Below, in pieces: positions 34,848 through 44,054 of a DNA stretch of 64,000 nt. Both the position numbers and the translations under genes were made by a program. The notes below the pieces were generated by a model. The model was given only the letters and a program-made list of their open reading frames with translations, was not told the DNA's origin and ran no database searches. Each line of letters begins with the position of its first letter. Position 1 is the first letter of the stretch. This stretch comes from Emiliania huxleyi CCMP1516 (taxonomy: Eukaryota; Haptophyta; Isochrysidales; Noelaerhabdaceae): contig NW_005200689.1 in assembly GCF_000372725.1 (NCBI RefSeq), forward strand, positions 175,548 to 239,547. The letters are read 5' to 3'.

Positions 34848-36646
34848 TCACGCGTTGAACTTGGCGGGCCGCAGGACGGAGAAGCCAGTCCCCCGCGCGC
34901 ACGGGTTCGCGTTCATCTCCTCCTCCTGCTTGCGCTTCTCCTCCGCCGTCAGGAAGAGCGACTTGTACACGGACGAGCTCGACGCCTACACAAAACAGAC
35001 AGGTGGGACGAGAGAGCACGGGCTCGCCGCAGCGAGGCCGCGCGCGACGCCTTTTCGCGAATCGAGGCCTCCCACTCCCGCTCCCGCTTAGCGCCGCCGC
35101 CCGCCGCAGCGCCCGCCGCGGCTTGACTCGTCCGCGCCTTGGCCGCGCCCGCCGCCGCGCCCGCCGCCAGCTTGGGTTGTACGGCGCCAGCCGCTGCGGC
35201 ATCGCCCGCGTCGCCCCCTCCGCCGCTGCCGCTAGCGCCGGCTGCTGCTGCTGCTGCTGCTGCGGCGGCGGCGGCCTTTTGCGCCTTCTTGCCGCCCTTG
35301 GCAGCCTTTGCCGCCTTGGCTGCTGCGCGCCGCTCCTCGTGCCTCTGCTCGAGCGCCTGGGGGGGACGGGGGGCTCCGGGAAGGGTCGAGGGGGACGCCG
35401 CCCGCTCGTCGCCGCTGCTGGGGAGGGCGGCGGAGGGGGCGGGCGGCGGCGGCGCGGCGGGGGCAGGCGGCGGCGGCGGGGGCGGCGGAGGGGCTAGTGG
35501 GGTGCGGGGGCGGCGGAGGGGCTAGTGGTGTGTGCGCCTCGCGCTGCTCCGCGTTTGGGTTGAGGTGTACGGTGTCTCCCTCGCCTATTGGTGCACCAAT
35601 ACGGAGGTTGCAAAAGGGGGGGGGGGGGGGGAGGTGCAGGGGGGGTGCAGGGGAGGAGTATGGGAGAGCTAGGCGAGATGGAGTCCCTCGGCGGGATCTC
35701 GGCGGGATCTCGGCGGGATCTCGGCTGAATCTCGGCTGGATCTCGCCCAGAGGGACGTCCGTCACGGGACACGCGGTCGCGCCGACCCCCTTGAGCGCTC
35801 TCTCGGAGACGACGCGGCCGGAGGGGCGCAAGAAGACGAAGGGCGAGCGGCCGTTCATCGGCGTTCCGGCGATGGGGCAGACGAAGGGCACCTCGCGGTC
35901 CTCCGCCGCCTAACTCATTACCAGTGTTAGGTCTCGTTCACTCACCATTGGGGCGGCACCCAAGCGGTCCTCGGCCGCCTCTCCGCCCTTAGCGGCTTTG
36001 TCGGCGGCGTAGTGCGGGTTCGGGTGCAGGGTGGCCTGGGAGGGGGAGGGGGGGGCGGAGGAGAGGCGTGAGGGGGGCGAGGGGCGGGGGGCGGGGGGGG
36101 GGGCGGGGGGCGGGGTCGGTGGGTCGGGGGGTCGGTGGGCGAGGGCACCGGAGGGGCCAGAGGGCCGGCGGGGCGAGAGCGCGGGCGCAGTCACGCGAGA
36201 GCGGGGAGAGTGGCGGGGGAGGAAGGGAGTCGGTAGGGGGTGCGCGAGGGTAGCTGGGGCGGCGGCTGCGCCTCGGCAAAGTCGCGCAGCGACTGGACGT
36301 GCGCCAGGTGCTGCGGCATCGACTTGGAGAGCAGCCGCTCGAGCAGCTCCTCCTTGTTGCACAGCAGCCCGAGCTCCGTCACGACGACGGGCGGCGCGAG
36401 CGGCTTGGACGAGGCGGCGCAGAGCGTGGCGCGGTCGAGGCGCAGCGCGTCCTCGCTCGCGCGGTCGGCCCAGTGGCGGTGGTCGCGCGCCACCGCGCCG
36501 ATGCCCGTCCCCACGCCCATGTTTGCCGACTGCATCCACTGCATCTCTGTGTGCGTGAGCGGGTAGACGCCGCCGTCGCCGCCGCCGCCGCGGAGGCGGA
36601 GGATCGGGCCGAGTCGCCCGGCGGAGGAGGAGGGCGAGGCCACCAT
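34848..36646 (-). CDS. RTF2: RTF2 homologue (replication termination factor 2)
   Basis: Exons 36646-36272, 36035-35946, 35909-~35757, 35356-35051 and 34985-34848; about 353 residues. The first RING-like half has DRATLCAASSKPLAPPVVV, TELGLLCNKEELLERLL and AHVQSLRDF. The second has VPFVCPIAGTPMNGRSPFVF and RVVSERALKGVGATACPV. Both match the Rtf2 domain, which acts at stalled replication forks with ubiquitin-linked proteins. A Lys/Ala-rich linker and the conserved end VYKSLFLTAEEKRKQ follow. Introns 1 and 4 are GC-AG. Intron 2 is only 36 bases, with an in-frame stop proving that it must be removed. The donor of intron 3 is unsure: GTCCCT fits the frame, while GCGAGATCC looks like the local donor type but does not. 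The N-terminus carries LRLRGG, the ubiquitin tail motif. Confidence 0.82.
35690..35745 (-). repeat. GAGATCC-type units in RTF2 intron 3
   Basis: About five 11-base units (sense GAGATCCCGCC, GAGATTCAGCC) directly follow GGGCGAGATCC at the end of exon 3. The same kind of donor-derived array occurs in ZEP, the F-box gene and the lumenal-protein gene. A poly-C tract follows at 35616-35632 (sense strand). Confidence 0.8.
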
Positions 36647-36780
36647 GGCGTCCGAGGAAGGCGCTGGTGTGAGAGAGTCAATGAAAAAGAATTTTATGTC
36701 CTTTCGCAAAAAAAGAAGAAAACGCCGGATAGTGGACCGGGCGTCATCACGGCCCTCCCCTCTCCGCAGCAAAAGAGGAC
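36647..36780. promoter_or_regulatory. 134-bp bidirectional promoter
   Basis: The RTF2 start (minus, 36646) and the F-box gene start (plus, 36781) are divergent and only 134 bases apart, so the two genes share one promoter region. It is markedly A-rich on the plus strand (GAAAAAGAATTTTATG, CAAAAAAAGAAGAAAACGCC), in contrast to its GC-rich flanks. Confidence 0.7.
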
Positions 36781-39700
36781 ATGGAAGACGCCGATGCGGG
36801 CGACGCGATGGACGACGACACTCCCGCGCCATCCGAGCTTCTCGCAGACGAGCTCATCGCTGCCTGCATCGGCCATCTGACGCTGCACAGCCTTCCGTGC
36901 GTCGCACGCGTGAACCGACGCTGGCGCGCCGCTGCGTTGGTCGCCTTTGATTCCCAGCTCCGTTGGCGCGCCGACCCGCGCTGTTTCCCGCTGCGACTCC
37001 CCATCCCGGCCGCACCTGCTCGGGCCGAGAGCCACGTCGCTCGCGCCGGCGCCTGCATCGCCTTTCTTCGCGACGGAGACCTCGTCGTGCAGCTGGTCGA
37101 TCCGGCAGCGGACGCAGTGCGCACGCTGCGCTTCGCCGAGCGGCGCCCTGTCGACGGCGAAGGCCCGCCCGAGCCGGTCGAGGCTTGCAGGTGCGAGATC
37201 ACCCGAGAGATCACCCGAGATCACCCGCGAGATCACCCGCGAGATCACCCGAGATCACCCGAGATCACCCGAGATCACCCGAGATTACACGAGAGCCGGA
37301 CGTGCAGGTGCGAGCTGGGGGAAGACGGCCCGTTCAACGCCGGGGTGGGGGGGATGGTCGGGTACCGGCGCGGGGCGGAGGAGGAGGGGATGGCCTTCCT
37401 CCCGACGACGAGCCGGCACGGCGCCGCTGCTGCCTCCACAAAGCGGGTCGCCGTCGGGAGCTGGCAGAATGTGCTGCACTGCGGCCGCTGCGTCTTCCTG
37501 CTGCGGGCTCTGCGTGTCGGGCGGGTCGGGCGGCTGCGGGGCGCCTCCCTCACACTTCAGGCCGTGAGCAGGCGCACCGGAGCTGGTGGGAGGACGAGGC
37601 GATCACGGCCGACGTCCTCGACTTGCGAGAGCGCGGAGCTCGGGCCATCTCGGGCCATCTCGGGTGATCTCGACACCATCTCGGGCTGTAGGTTCTCGAC
37701 CTCGAGAGCGGCGGCGTCGCGGCCGTCGACGTGACGCCGCTGCGCGACGCGCTCGAGCAGCAGCTGTCTCTTCCACCGGCAGGCGTCACGCTCGGCCGGC
37801 TGGACAGCAAGCAGCTCATCAGAGACGAGCCGGTTCGCTGTGCGGTCAGCGCCGCCGACGGGCACTTCCTCTTCCACAGCGAGCACGCAGAGCTCAATTA
37901 ATTAATTAACTAAGTAACGTCAATTAATTAGGCACTTCCTCTTCCACGCGAGCACGCAGAGCGGCGCCAAGGTCGCCGCGGCCCTGGCGCTGCCGGACCA
38001 CGTCGCCCCGCAAGACGGGGGGCCGAGAGGCGGGCGGGGCGGCGGCGCTGCTGCGCCAGCCGTCTCGGGGGGAGTCGTGTTTGCGCGCCGCTGGCCGAGC
38101 TCGCACAAGATCGCGCGCCTGCGGTCGCCTCTCGAGAAGCCGTGCGGGGGGGGGTGCCTGCTGCTGTGGGAGGAGAGCGCCTGGAGTGCGGTGAGCACGC
38201 CTCCTCCTCCTCCTCCTCCTCCTCCTCCTCCTCCTCCTCCTCCTCCTCCTCCTCCTCCTCCTCCGCCTCCTCCTCCGCCTCCGCCTCCTCCTCCTCCTCC
38301 TCCTCCGCCTCCGCGGTCCCGCCGCCTCGACCCTTCCCCGAACCTTCTCGGCAGCCTTCCCCTGCAGGTCAGCAGTCTTGCTCGGGGAGCCGCGCCTCTC
38401 CCGGCCGCAGACCCGTTCAGCAGCCGCCACGCCGACCCGGCGAGATTACCCGAGATTACCCGAGATTTACCGAGATTTCCCGAGATTACCCAAGATTACC
38501 CGAGATGACCCGAGATTAAGCCGCCACGCCGACCCGGCGAGCTTCGCACACACACACGGCAGCATCTATCGAGAGGGAGGGCGAGAGACGCAGCTTGGAC
38601 AGGAGGACGCCGGCGCGGGGTGGGTGGACGCAGGGGCGGGGGAGGGCGGTGCACGCACGGAGAGGCACACAGACAGACAGACACACACACAGACAAGGCA
38701 CACAGCAGGCGACTCGCCCCATCGCACTCGACGTGGTGCTGTTGCGCGCGAGGAGCGGCGTCGCGGCGGGCAGGTCCCTCTTCGGACCCGCCCCGCGCGG
38801 CCGCCACGGCAGCGTCGCCGCCGCCTTTCGCTACGGCGGCGTCGGCGCCATCGACTATGGCGCGGCGAGCGGCGTGGTCGCGGCGTGCTCGCTGCCGCGC
38901 AAAGGGCTCCCGCCGCCCGCCGTGCTGGTCTGGGACTGGCGGACCGGCGTGTGCCTGCAGGCGCCGCTGGATGTCGACCCCTCCCGCCCGCGACACGTCC
39001 GCGACACGTCCGCGACAGCGTCCGCGACACGTCCGCGACACGTCCGCGACACGTCCGCGACACGTCCGCGACACTTCCGCGACACGTCCGCGACACTTCC
39101 GCGACAGCGTCCGCGATACACGTCAGCGACACGTCCGCGACACTTCCGCGACACGTCCGCGATAGTGTCCGCGACATCTCCCCACAGGCGGTGCTCCTCC
39201 ACCCTCTGCCCCCCGCGCCTCCACCGGCAGCCGTGCGGCCGCTTCGCTTCCCGATTGGCGCGCAGGTGCCGCGCCACAGCTCCCGCCCGCTCGCAGCTTG
39301 CCCGCCCGCTCGCCCCCTTTCCCTCTCCAGCTCCCGCCCGCTCGCAGCTTGCCCGCTCGCCCCCTTTCCCTCTCCAGCTCCCGCCCGCTCGCAGCTTGCC
39401 CGCTCGCCCCCTTTCCCTCTCCAGCTCCCGCCCGCTCGCAGCTTGCCCGCTCGCCCCCTTTCCCTCTCCAGCTCCCGCCCGCTCGCAGCTTGCCCGCTCG
39501 CCCCCTTTCCCTCTCCAGCTCCCGCCCGCTCGCAGCTTGCCCGCTCGCCCCCTTTCCCTCTCCAGCTCCCGCCCGCTCGCAGCTTGCCCGCTCGCCCCCT
39601 TTCCCTCTCCAGCTCCCGCCCGCTCGCAGCTTGCCCGCTCGCCCCCTTTCCCTCTCCCCGGCCCCACGAGCCTTGTCCGCCCCGTCGGCCGCGTGTCGAC

Positions 39701-40156
39701 TGCCGGTCTGAGCATTCGGTGCCCGAATCAAGAGCCCTCTCTTGTGCGCCGCCTCGCAGGTGGCGTGCCGCATGGGCGCGTCGCTCTGGCTCCACGGCAC
39801 CGTCGCCGACCACCACGTCTCGCACGGAGAGGGGGGAGGAGTGTACTTGGTGCACCTCGACCGAGGCGACGCGTGCCCCGTGCCGCCCGCACCTATATGA
39901 ACGGCGTCTACTTCACGCCGAGTCGCCGTGCACAGGCGACTCGTGCGTCGTGCCCGTCGACCACCCCGACCTCGTGCGCGGCGTCGCTGGAGGGGAGGCG
40001 CTCGCGTGGAACGAGCGCGCGCAGGCGATGGAGGTGGCCGCGGAGGCGACCCTCGCCCTCCACCCGTCGGGCTGTCGGCTCGCGGTCGGCATGTGGCACG
40101 CGGGCGCGGCCGCAGGAGTGGCGTACTCGATCGGCTTCGGGCCGGGGAGGGGGTAG
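36781..40156 (+). CDS. F-box protein with probable C-terminal propeller, nine exons
   Basis: Proposed exons: 36781-37190, 37308-37506 (or 37515), 37572-37613, 37692-37861, 37932-38190, 38709-38960, 39188-39265, 39760-39865 and 39936-40156, about 578 residues. The N-terminal F-box-like helix is ELLADELIAACIGHLTLHSL, followed by VARVNRRWRAAAL. The rest is made of short beta-rich segments (AVLVWDWRTGVCLQAP, VYLVHLDRG, RLAVGMWHAGAAAGVAYSIG) that resemble a WD-type propeller without clear WD dipeptide regularity. It is probably a substrate-recognition F-box protein; target unknown. Introns 4, 6 and 8 are GC-AG. Almost every intron begins with a copy of the sequence that begins the next exon. The fifth intron is long (518 bases) and could hide a further exon. 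It shares a 134-bp promoter with RTF2. Confidence 0.65.
37197..37290 (+). repeat. GAGATCACCC array in F-box intron 1
   Basis: About nine 10-12-base units (GAGATCACCC, with some CGCGAGATCACC) directly follow the donor GTGCGAGATC. The intron ends in a second TGCAGGTGCGAG, the same 12 bases that span the donor junction. Confidence 0.9.
38199..38518 (+). repeat. CCT microsatellite and GAGATTACCC array in F-box intron 5
   Basis: About 115 bases of CCT/CCG repeats (38199-38313) follow the GTGAGC donor. Further on, 38441-38518 is an array of GAGATTACCC and GAGATTTACC units. It is flanked on both sides by GCCGCCACGCCGACCCGGCG, so this array too sits inside a duplicated segment. Confidence 0.9.
38990..39180 (+). 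repeat. CGCGACACGTC array in F-box intron 6
   Basis: About 15 tandem 11-base units (CGCGACACGTC, CGCGACACTTC and variants) fill most of the 227-base GC-AG intron 38961-39187. Confidence 0.9.
39282..39657 (+). repeat. 45-base minisatellite in F-box intron 7
   Basis: About eight almost identical 45-base units (core GCTCGCAGCTTGCCCGCTCG, then CCCCTTTCCCTCTCCAGCTC) occupy most of the 494-base intron 39266-39759. Each unit carries a pyrimidine tract followed by CTCCAG, so each ends in a plausible 3' splice site. Confidence 0.9.
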
Positions 40157-40663
40157 ATCAATCAAACAATCTGGGGGGGGGGGCTCCGTTGGTGGAAAAG
40201 GGGCGGGTTGGTGTGCTTCTACCTTCTTGTTTGTCTTTGAGAGGTGAAGCCTCGGAAGAGCGGGTTCTTTCTGCGAGTTCTCTTTTCTCGCCCCTCGCCT
40301 TGGACTAGGTCCAGCCCAGGGTGGCACAGATCTGACGTTTTGTGTCTGTAATATAGACATATAAGTCATAAGATGAGAGTGACAGTGAGGTTGAACCGGA
40401 CCCAGTGGTCTGTTTTGGGCATGCCAGTGGGTTCCGCGACCTCAAATGACCTGGGGAATCATTGGGATTGCCTTGATTTGTTGTTGACGTTTTCGATTTT
40501 TTGATTCGTTGTATCGCGTGTTACTTTCTTGCTGGAATTCAATGTTTCGGCCTCGGATTTAGACTCAGCGTATCAAAACATGTCTGGGTAATATTCAAAA
40601 ATCTGATGGATTCCCAGCTTTAGGAGGGAGTGGATGCATTGCAAATATGTTTCTTCTACTCCT
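40157..40663. other. AT-richer intergenic region
   Basis: It lies between two convergent 3' ends. From about 40330 the base composition drops to roughly half GC and stays so to about 41780. No gene or RNA is seen. A hairpin-like run of TTGATTTG and TTTGATTCG occurs near 40470-40510. Confidence 0.5.
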
Positions 40664-41782
40664 CTACTGCAATTGCGCATAGGTGGCCGCGCTGACCGGC
40701 TTCTCTGGCACTGGCCTGGGCAACGTCCCGCAGGAGAATACTGCACACATCAACGCGATCAGCTGAAACATCTGCAATGCCTGTGGCTCATCGGCCGAAA
40801 GAGCCCATGCTATCAAAGCCATAATTGGGATAGCAACACTTTTTGCGAGTGTCTTCGCTACCGGGCTCAGCACCTTCACGACCATCTCAGCCATAAGCAT
40901 TCGAATGCCCATCATGGGAATTGCTGCAACTATCCATCTGTCCATCGATCTCAGCAGATCAGTTTGCGGAGATCCAGAGAAGTGGAGCCACAGGAGCAAA
41001 GCGCTACCAGCATACAAAAACTTGAAAGTCGCACCTGCCATACTTAGAATCATCCAGTGACCGTCTGACCCAGAAAAGATAATCTTAGTCAGGGATGCAC
41101 TTGTGCATCTTAGAACCAGGAACATTGAGACAATAGATATTGCGGTAGTATCAAATTCACTGTGCTTTGCAGACTTTGCCAACATGTATGCAGCACAGAT
41201 TGCCAAGAGATTAATGAAACTAGATACATTTTGACTGGAATACCGTTGGCCCCTGAACAGCACTTCAACACAGGCCTGCACCAGTATCTGAACTTGTGCA
41301 AGAACTTCAACAGTCACTGCACCAATGTGAACAATAGCAAACAAGCGAAGGTAGTCCGCACAGACGCCCAAAAATTTGGTTAAAATGAATCGCACGACCT
41401 CTGAGCGCTTTGGCAATAGTGGGAGCACGGTGCGTTTGCAGGTCGCCTTTGCTTCCCACGCATGCCAACAGAGGATGCTAGCCAATGCGACCATGGTAAC
41501 CACAAGCTGACACAAGGAGGCTGCGGAAAGCACAAGAGAAACAACAGCCCCTCTATCTGTGAATCTTAGCGCGTTAGGGCTTTCGCTGCGCTGTAGCAGC
41601 ACGGGTGTCGTCACCACGCAGGCCAGATATGGTACAAAACACATGCCCTTCGAGAGGTGCTGCCATAGTGGGGAGACCTCCTTCTTGTCGCAATGATCAA
41701 CTGGTGCAGGGGCAGCCTGTGTCATCTGCTGCTCTAAATTCAATGTTGTGTATAGATCTGCTGCCAGAGCGCCAGGGCGCAT
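40664..41782 (-). CDS. Nucleotide-sugar-transporter-like membrane protein, AT-richer and intronless
   Basis: Single frame of 372 residues with about ten hydrophobic helices. The order resembles the nucleotide-sugar transporter branch of the drug/metabolite-transporter superfamily: FAIVHIGAVTVEVLAQVQIL, like the family's LSHLDAATYQVLYQLKIL; then VLFRGQRYSSQN; a central RCTSASLTKIIFSG; and VVKVLSPVAKTLAKSVAIPI, like VVKYADNILKGFATSLSI. Such carriers exchange nucleotide sugars for nucleotides in Golgi or ER membranes. The similarity is distant, so substrate and even family have some doubt. Base composition is about half GC, unlike the 65-70% around it, and there are no introns. This suggests a recently arrived gene or one under different mutational pressure. 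Confidence 0.6.
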   Translation of the reverse strand: MRPGALAADLYTTLNLEQQMTQAAPAPVDHCDKKEVSPLWQHLSKGMCFVPYLACVVTTPVLLQRSESPNALRFTDRGAVVSLVLSAASLCQLVVTMVALASILCWHAWEAKATCKRTVLPLLPKRSEVVRFILTKFLGVCADYLRLFAIVHIGAVTVEVLAQVQILVQACVEVLFRGQRYSSQNVSSFINLLAICAAYMLAKSAKHSEFDTTAISIVSMFLVLRCTSASLTKIIFSGSDGHWMILSMAGATFKFLYAGSALLLWLHFSGSPQTDLLRSMDRWIVAAIPMMGIRMLMAEMVVKVLSPVAKTLAKSVAIPIMALIAWALSADEPQALQMFQLIALMCAVFSCGTLPRPVPEKPVSAATYAQLQ

Positions 41783-42846
41783 TTAACCTGACCAATGTCG
41801 AAACTTGTCGCCAAGAATAACGCACGGGCCCTCAGCGGAGCTGGGAATAGGACCGCCGCAAGCGGCGTGGCGTGGAGCGGTTGAGCATCCCTCCGGGGGC
41901 CCCTCTGCGCCGGGGAGGCGTTGTTGGAGGCTAGGACGCAAGCGTCCGTCGCCCTTTTCAAACTCGGGGCCCACTCCGCTACGCTCCGACCCGAATTTGG
42001 AGGGCCTAAAAGTTTAAGGTGTTGCTGCGCAAAAGGGGTCGGACACAGGGCGCAGCTCATGCTAAGAGCTAGAAGAGGAGATAGATAGACAACCACACCA
42101 ACACCACAAAGCTCTCTCTCCTGCTCCTCACTCACGAGGGGTCACAACTCTACCGAGTTCCTAGAGTCTAGCTGCCACGTTCAAAACCAGGACGGCGACA
42201 GTGATGGTGCTATCACGGGCATGATCAGGGGAAAGTGGAGCGGGGGGGGTGAGCGTCAGCCAGCCAGGTACGGGATAGTAGAGCAGGTGCTTTGTGGGTG
42301 GCGGTGGGCGGCGGCGCTGGGGGGCTGGCCGAAGCGTTAGCTGAGCTCCTCCCTCAAGCTCGAGCACGCATGACGCACGTTGAGTGACAACGTCGGCGAG
42401 CTTCTGGATCAGGTTAGGTTGCCGGAGCACCCATGGCTGCACCTCCAACTCCTCCTCTCGACGCCGATCCGTTTGGGACCCCTCCAGCCCTTGTCTGGTT
42501 TGGTTGGTGTTTGTTGGTTGGTGTGTCTGGGTGCTGTCTGGTGGTCGTCTGGTGGGTTGCTCTGGTGGTGCGTGTTGGTGGTTTCGCGGTCGGTGTCGTG
42601 TCGTGTGCCTGTCGGTCGGGTTGCGTCTTGTGGTACTTGGTTGTGACTCTAAGGGTTAGTGGGTTACGAGCAGGCCCAACCAGAGGAGCTGTGAGTTATG
42701 TAAGTGGGAGGTCACAGACTCTTGCGCGTGACCACGGAGTTGAGTCGGTGCGATCCTCCATGATCGCAACTCTGATGCCCTCTCTGTGTGTGATGCTTTC
42801 CCTCCCGCCCACCGCGATGTGTTGCTGAGTTAGGTAATGTCCGGAC
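41783..42846. other. Intergenic region with a split direct repeat
   Basis: No gene is supported. A GT-rich stretch lies at 42490-42620. GTCGGTCGGGTTGCGTCTTG occurs near 42609 and again near 42942, the second inside the predicted start of the GT77-like frame. Confidence 0.45.
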
Positions 42847-44054
42847 TTGGTGTGTCGCGCGCCCAGCGCTTGCGTGAATGAAGAGCTGAGCACGGCAACC
42901 ACACGACCCCTCAGGAGTTACAGGTGCTTATATAAGTGTACTCGTCGGTCGGGTTGCGTCTTGTTGTACAATGTACTCCGTCCGGAGTGTAGTAAATTAA
43001 CTCCGGAAGGAGGACCATGCCGACGACGCGAACGCTCTGGCGCCACGGCGGCGCTGCTGATCTTGACGGTGCTTTATCGCAGCCTGACCGCGAGCTTTGA
43101 TTCTGGCTTCTCGGCATGGGCGTCCGTGAGCGGCCGCCTTGCAAACCAGCACGTCGTCGTCCAGTACGGAGCCGCAGAGCGCCGTCCTCAGCCGCCGCAG
43201 ACCACCGAGGCGTCCCAGCCATCCGCAGATCCCGTCGCCACAGTCCCTGCGAGCGTGGACACGCGGGAGCAGCCCCAGTCGAACACGCTCGCCTCCCAGA
43301 CGCTGCCACCGCCGCCTCCCGTCGCTGAGGGGCGAGCGTCCGAGATACCGCGGTGGCTGGGGCCTGACGGCACGGCCCTTGCGTTCAACTCGTACGCGAA
43401 GACGTCTCTTGCGGCGGGGAGCATCGTGCCGGAGCTTGACGTATGGACGTACCGGCGCATCCCGAGGGGCAGCGAGCTGTACGAGAAGCGTTCCGAGTGG
43501 AAGTACTTCCGCCACCATAACTCCGACTTCCTGGAGATGGGTCTGGTCAAGGTGGCCTTCCTGCACGAGCTTTTGACGGTGGGCTTCGACGTCCTGATCT
43601 CGGACCTCGACGTTGTCTGGCTCAACGGCCACTGGCGGCGCTGGATGACGTGGCGAGACTTCTCGCCGCTGCCGGAGGCGTCGCTCATCGCCGCCGCCGA
43701 CGTGCTCGTCACGACGGATGAGCTCTCGGCGGAGCGAGATGTGCACGGCCGCATGACGGGCGGCTTCCACATCGAGCTCAACACGGGCGTCGTCTACTTC
43801 CGCTGCACGCCGGGCTCGCTCGCGGTCATCCAGGAGTGGAGGAGGGCGATGCTGCGCCAGAAGGGGCGCAAGGACCTGAACGAGAACGTCAACGACCAGT
43901 CGCTCTTCAATCACGTCGTGAGGGGCATGGAGATGGCCGCCAGCGAGCACGGCCGCTGGTGGCTCGAGCTCAACTCGAGCGGCGTGCCCGTGCCCGCCGA
44001 TGGATTCGACGCTCACGCCACGCCCGGCGCGACGGTCCGGCGCGTGCATCGCAG
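42847..44054 (+). CDS. GT77-like glycosyltransferase (type II Golgi)
   Basis: Open frame with a membrane anchor (GATAALLILTVLYRSL), a Pro/Gln-rich stem, and a nucleotide-diphospho-sugar transferase domain. The family core is clear: VKVAFLHELLTVGFDVLISD, then LDVVWLN, the DxD metal-binding motif of GT77 (the RRA arabinosyl/xylosyl group). It is followed by ADVLVTTDEL, GFHIELNTGVVYFR and NDQSLFNHVV. These enzymes transfer pentoses or galactose to wall glycoproteins in the Golgi. The ATG at 42847 is the only in-frame start, but its first 40 codons include a repeat and look unlike coding sequence, so an unseen 5' exon is likely. The usual C-terminal part of GT77 is not visible; the frame changes near 44040 into an ankyrin-like domain. 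Confidence 0.7.

Noticed and set aside
38142-38519. Poly-Pro or poly-Ser frame through the CCT repeat
   Set aside because: It lies in an intron with a good GTGAGC donor; the exons on either side join in frame without it.
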